Origin: an uncultured Variovorax sp.
GTDB lineage: Bacteria > Pseudomonadota > Gammaproteobacteria > Burkholderiales > Burkholderiaceae
Assembly (NCBI GenBank): GCA_946478645.1
Contig: CAMLCW010000299.1
Span: 1-6,363 of the forward strand
Direction: 5' to 3'
Length of the DNA stretch: 6,363 nt
Positions 5,287 to 6,363 of the stretch are shown piece by piece (within the stretch, counting starts at the first letter, position 1; each line of letters begins with the position of its first letter). The notes below the pieces were generated by a model. That model had not been told where the DNA came from. It did no database searches and was given only the letters and a program-made list of their open reading frames with translations. Made by a program: the position numbers and the translations under genes.

Positions 5287-6363
5287 ATTGCGCCGGCCTC
5301 GAGCACGCCATCGCGCGCCACGATGCGCCCGCCCGCCACCACGAGACGACGCGGTGGCCGCGCGACCACCGCATGCGCGGCGGTCCGGGCATCGACCAGC
5401 ACCAGGTCGGCGCGGCAGCCCACCTCGAGGCCGTAGTCCGTGAATCCGCAGCCGCGCGCGCCCGCATGCGTGACGGTGTCGAGCGCAACCTCGATCTCAT
5501 CGTCGCGGCGCAGGTTGTAGCGCATGCCGATGAACATCGCGCGCTCGAGCATGTCGGGACTGCCGTAGGGCGACCAGGTGTCGCGGATGCCGTCGTTGCC
5601 GCCGCACACGGTCACGCCGGCCTGCCGGCAGGCCATGAGTGGCGGCACGGTGCGCGAAGGCGACGCGCTGGTGATCAGCACCACGCCGAGCGCGGCCATG
5701 CGCGCGAGCAGCGCGTCGCGGTCACGATCGGCGATGTCGCCGAGGCAGAAGCCATGGCTGATCGCCACCCTGCCCTGCATGCCGAGCGCGGCGGTGCGCT
5801 GCAGGATCAGGTCGAGCGAAAACGCCCCCATCGCGCCGGGCTCGTGCAGGTGGATGTCGAGCGGACACTGGTGCTTCTCGGCCAGGCCGAACAGCAGGTC
5901 GAGCGAGCGCACCGGGTCGCCGTCGATCGCACACGGGTCGAGCCCGCCGAGCAGGTCGGCGCCGCGCGCCAGCGCCTGGTGGAGCAGCTCGGCTGTGCCC
6001 GGCCGCCCGAGCAGGCCCGACTGCGGAAAGGCCACCACCTGGATCTGCTGCTGCGCCGCGCGCATCGTCTCGCGCGTGCGCAGCGTGCCCTCGAGGTGGC
6101 CGAGGCCGGCCTGGGTGTCGATGTCGACGTGCGTGCGCAGCCGCGTGGCGCCGAGCGCGAGAAAGGCCTTGGCCAGCACCAGCGACTGCGCGGCGGCGTC
6201 GTGCCCGCTCGCATGCCGGAAGGCGCGCTCGTTCTCGATGCGGTCGGTGAGCTGGGGGCCCACTTCGTTGCGGTACCAGTCCATGCCCCAGAGCGTCTTG
6301 TCGAGGTGGGTGTGGCTTTCGACGAGCCCGGGCAGCAGCAAGGCGCCGCCGCCGTCCTCGACC
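5271..6363 (-). CDS. Amidohydrolase, cytosine deaminase-like family (5'-truncated by window edge)
   Basis: C-terminal 363 residues of a metal-dependent amidohydrolase; the start lies beyond base 6363. The frame is open to the edge, reading VEDGGGALLLPG, so the TTG at 6341 is internal and not the start. Counting from the first visible codon (V1), metal and catalytic positions match the cytosine deaminase (CodA) group: H17 and H19 in ESHTHLDKT, Q114 in VAFPQSG (CodA Q156), H171 and E174 in DIHLHE (CodA H214, E217), H203 in AISHGF (CodA H246) and D257 in CGGNDGIRDTWSPYG (CodA D313). The C-terminal beta-domain ends with the typical ADLVLVDAR and VVAGGRIVARDG strands. The family deaminates or hydrolyses cyclic amidines and amides (cytosine, isoguanine, triazine derivatives); the substrate here is not readable. 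It is probably cytoplasmic. Roughly 40-60 N-terminal residues should be missing. The following oxygenase-like gene overlaps its end. Confidence 0.88.
   Translation of the reverse strand, partial: VEDGGGALLLPGLVESHTHLDKTLWGMDWYRNEVGPQLTDRIENERAFRHASGHDAAAQSLVLAKAFLALGATRLRTHVDIDTQAGLGHLEGTLRTRETMRAAQQQIQVVAFPQSGLLGRPGTAELLHQALARGADLLGGLDPCAIDGDPVRSLDLLFGLAEKHQCPLDIHLHEPGAMGAFSLDLILQRTAALGMQGRVAISHGFCLGDIADRDRDALLARMAALGVVLITSASPSRTVPPLMACRQAGVTVCGGNDGIRDTWSPYGSPDMLERAMFIGMRYNLRRDDEIEVALDTVTHAGARGCGFTDYGLEVGCRADLVLVDARTAAHAVVARPPRRLVVAGGRIVARDGVLEAGAICATS

Noticed and set aside
6339..6341. TTG at 6341 as the start of the amidohydrolase.
   Set aside because: The frame stays open to the window edge and this codon lies immediately before the first metal-binding HxH motif, leaving no room for the N-terminal beta-domain of the family.

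Overview
The window is a GC-rich, gene-dense stretch in which every supported gene lies on the minus strand, so transcription runs from high to low coordinates. The order dapF, DUF484 (yigA-like), xerC, together with the base composition and protein style, suggests a betaproteobacterium of the Burkholderiales, probably Comamonadaceae (Variovorax-like). This assignment is an inference from gene style, not from a marker gene. I see no tRNA, rRNA, CRISPR array, insertion sequence or prophage gene.

Reading in the direction of transcription, the right part (6363 to 4564) holds an amidohydrolase of the cytosine deaminase-like family, cut at its N-terminus by the window edge. It overlaps by 16 bases a gene for a 240-residue protein that looks like a distant non-heme Fe(II)/2-oxoglutarate oxygenase. 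These two are very likely co-translated and probably form a small catabolic unit of unknown substrate.

The middle part (4563 to 3774) starts with a 115-base noncoding stretch with small inverted repeats, the only place in the window where a new transcript could plausibly begin. Two small genes follow, each with a strong Shine-Dalgarno sequence: a 78-residue protein of unknown function and a 126-residue lipoprotein with a peptidase inhibitor I78-type domain.

The left part (3758 to 1) is a tightly packed run: a kappa-GST/2-hydroxychromene-2-carboxylate isomerase-like thioredoxin-fold protein, dapF (diaminopimelate epimerase), a DUF484 protein, a membrane-anchored YdcF/DUF218 protein, and xerC (tyrosine recombinase for chromosome dimer resolution), whose C-terminus including the catalytic tyrosine lies beyond base 1. 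Gaps are 15 and 7 bases, then overlaps of 4, 4 and 17 bases, so these genes almost certainly form one operon. The DUF218 gene is an extra member between the yigA-like gene and xerC compared with the Escherichia coli dapF-yigA-xerC arrangement. Thematically the run combines cell-wall/lysine precursor synthesis (dapF), a probable envelope function (YdcF) and chromosome segregation (XerC).

Most of the window is ordinary housekeeping sequence. The parts that deserve a second look are the amidohydrolase/oxygenase-like pair, the orphan 78-residue gene with its leader, and the DUF218 insertion started from a TTG that overlaps the preceding stop.
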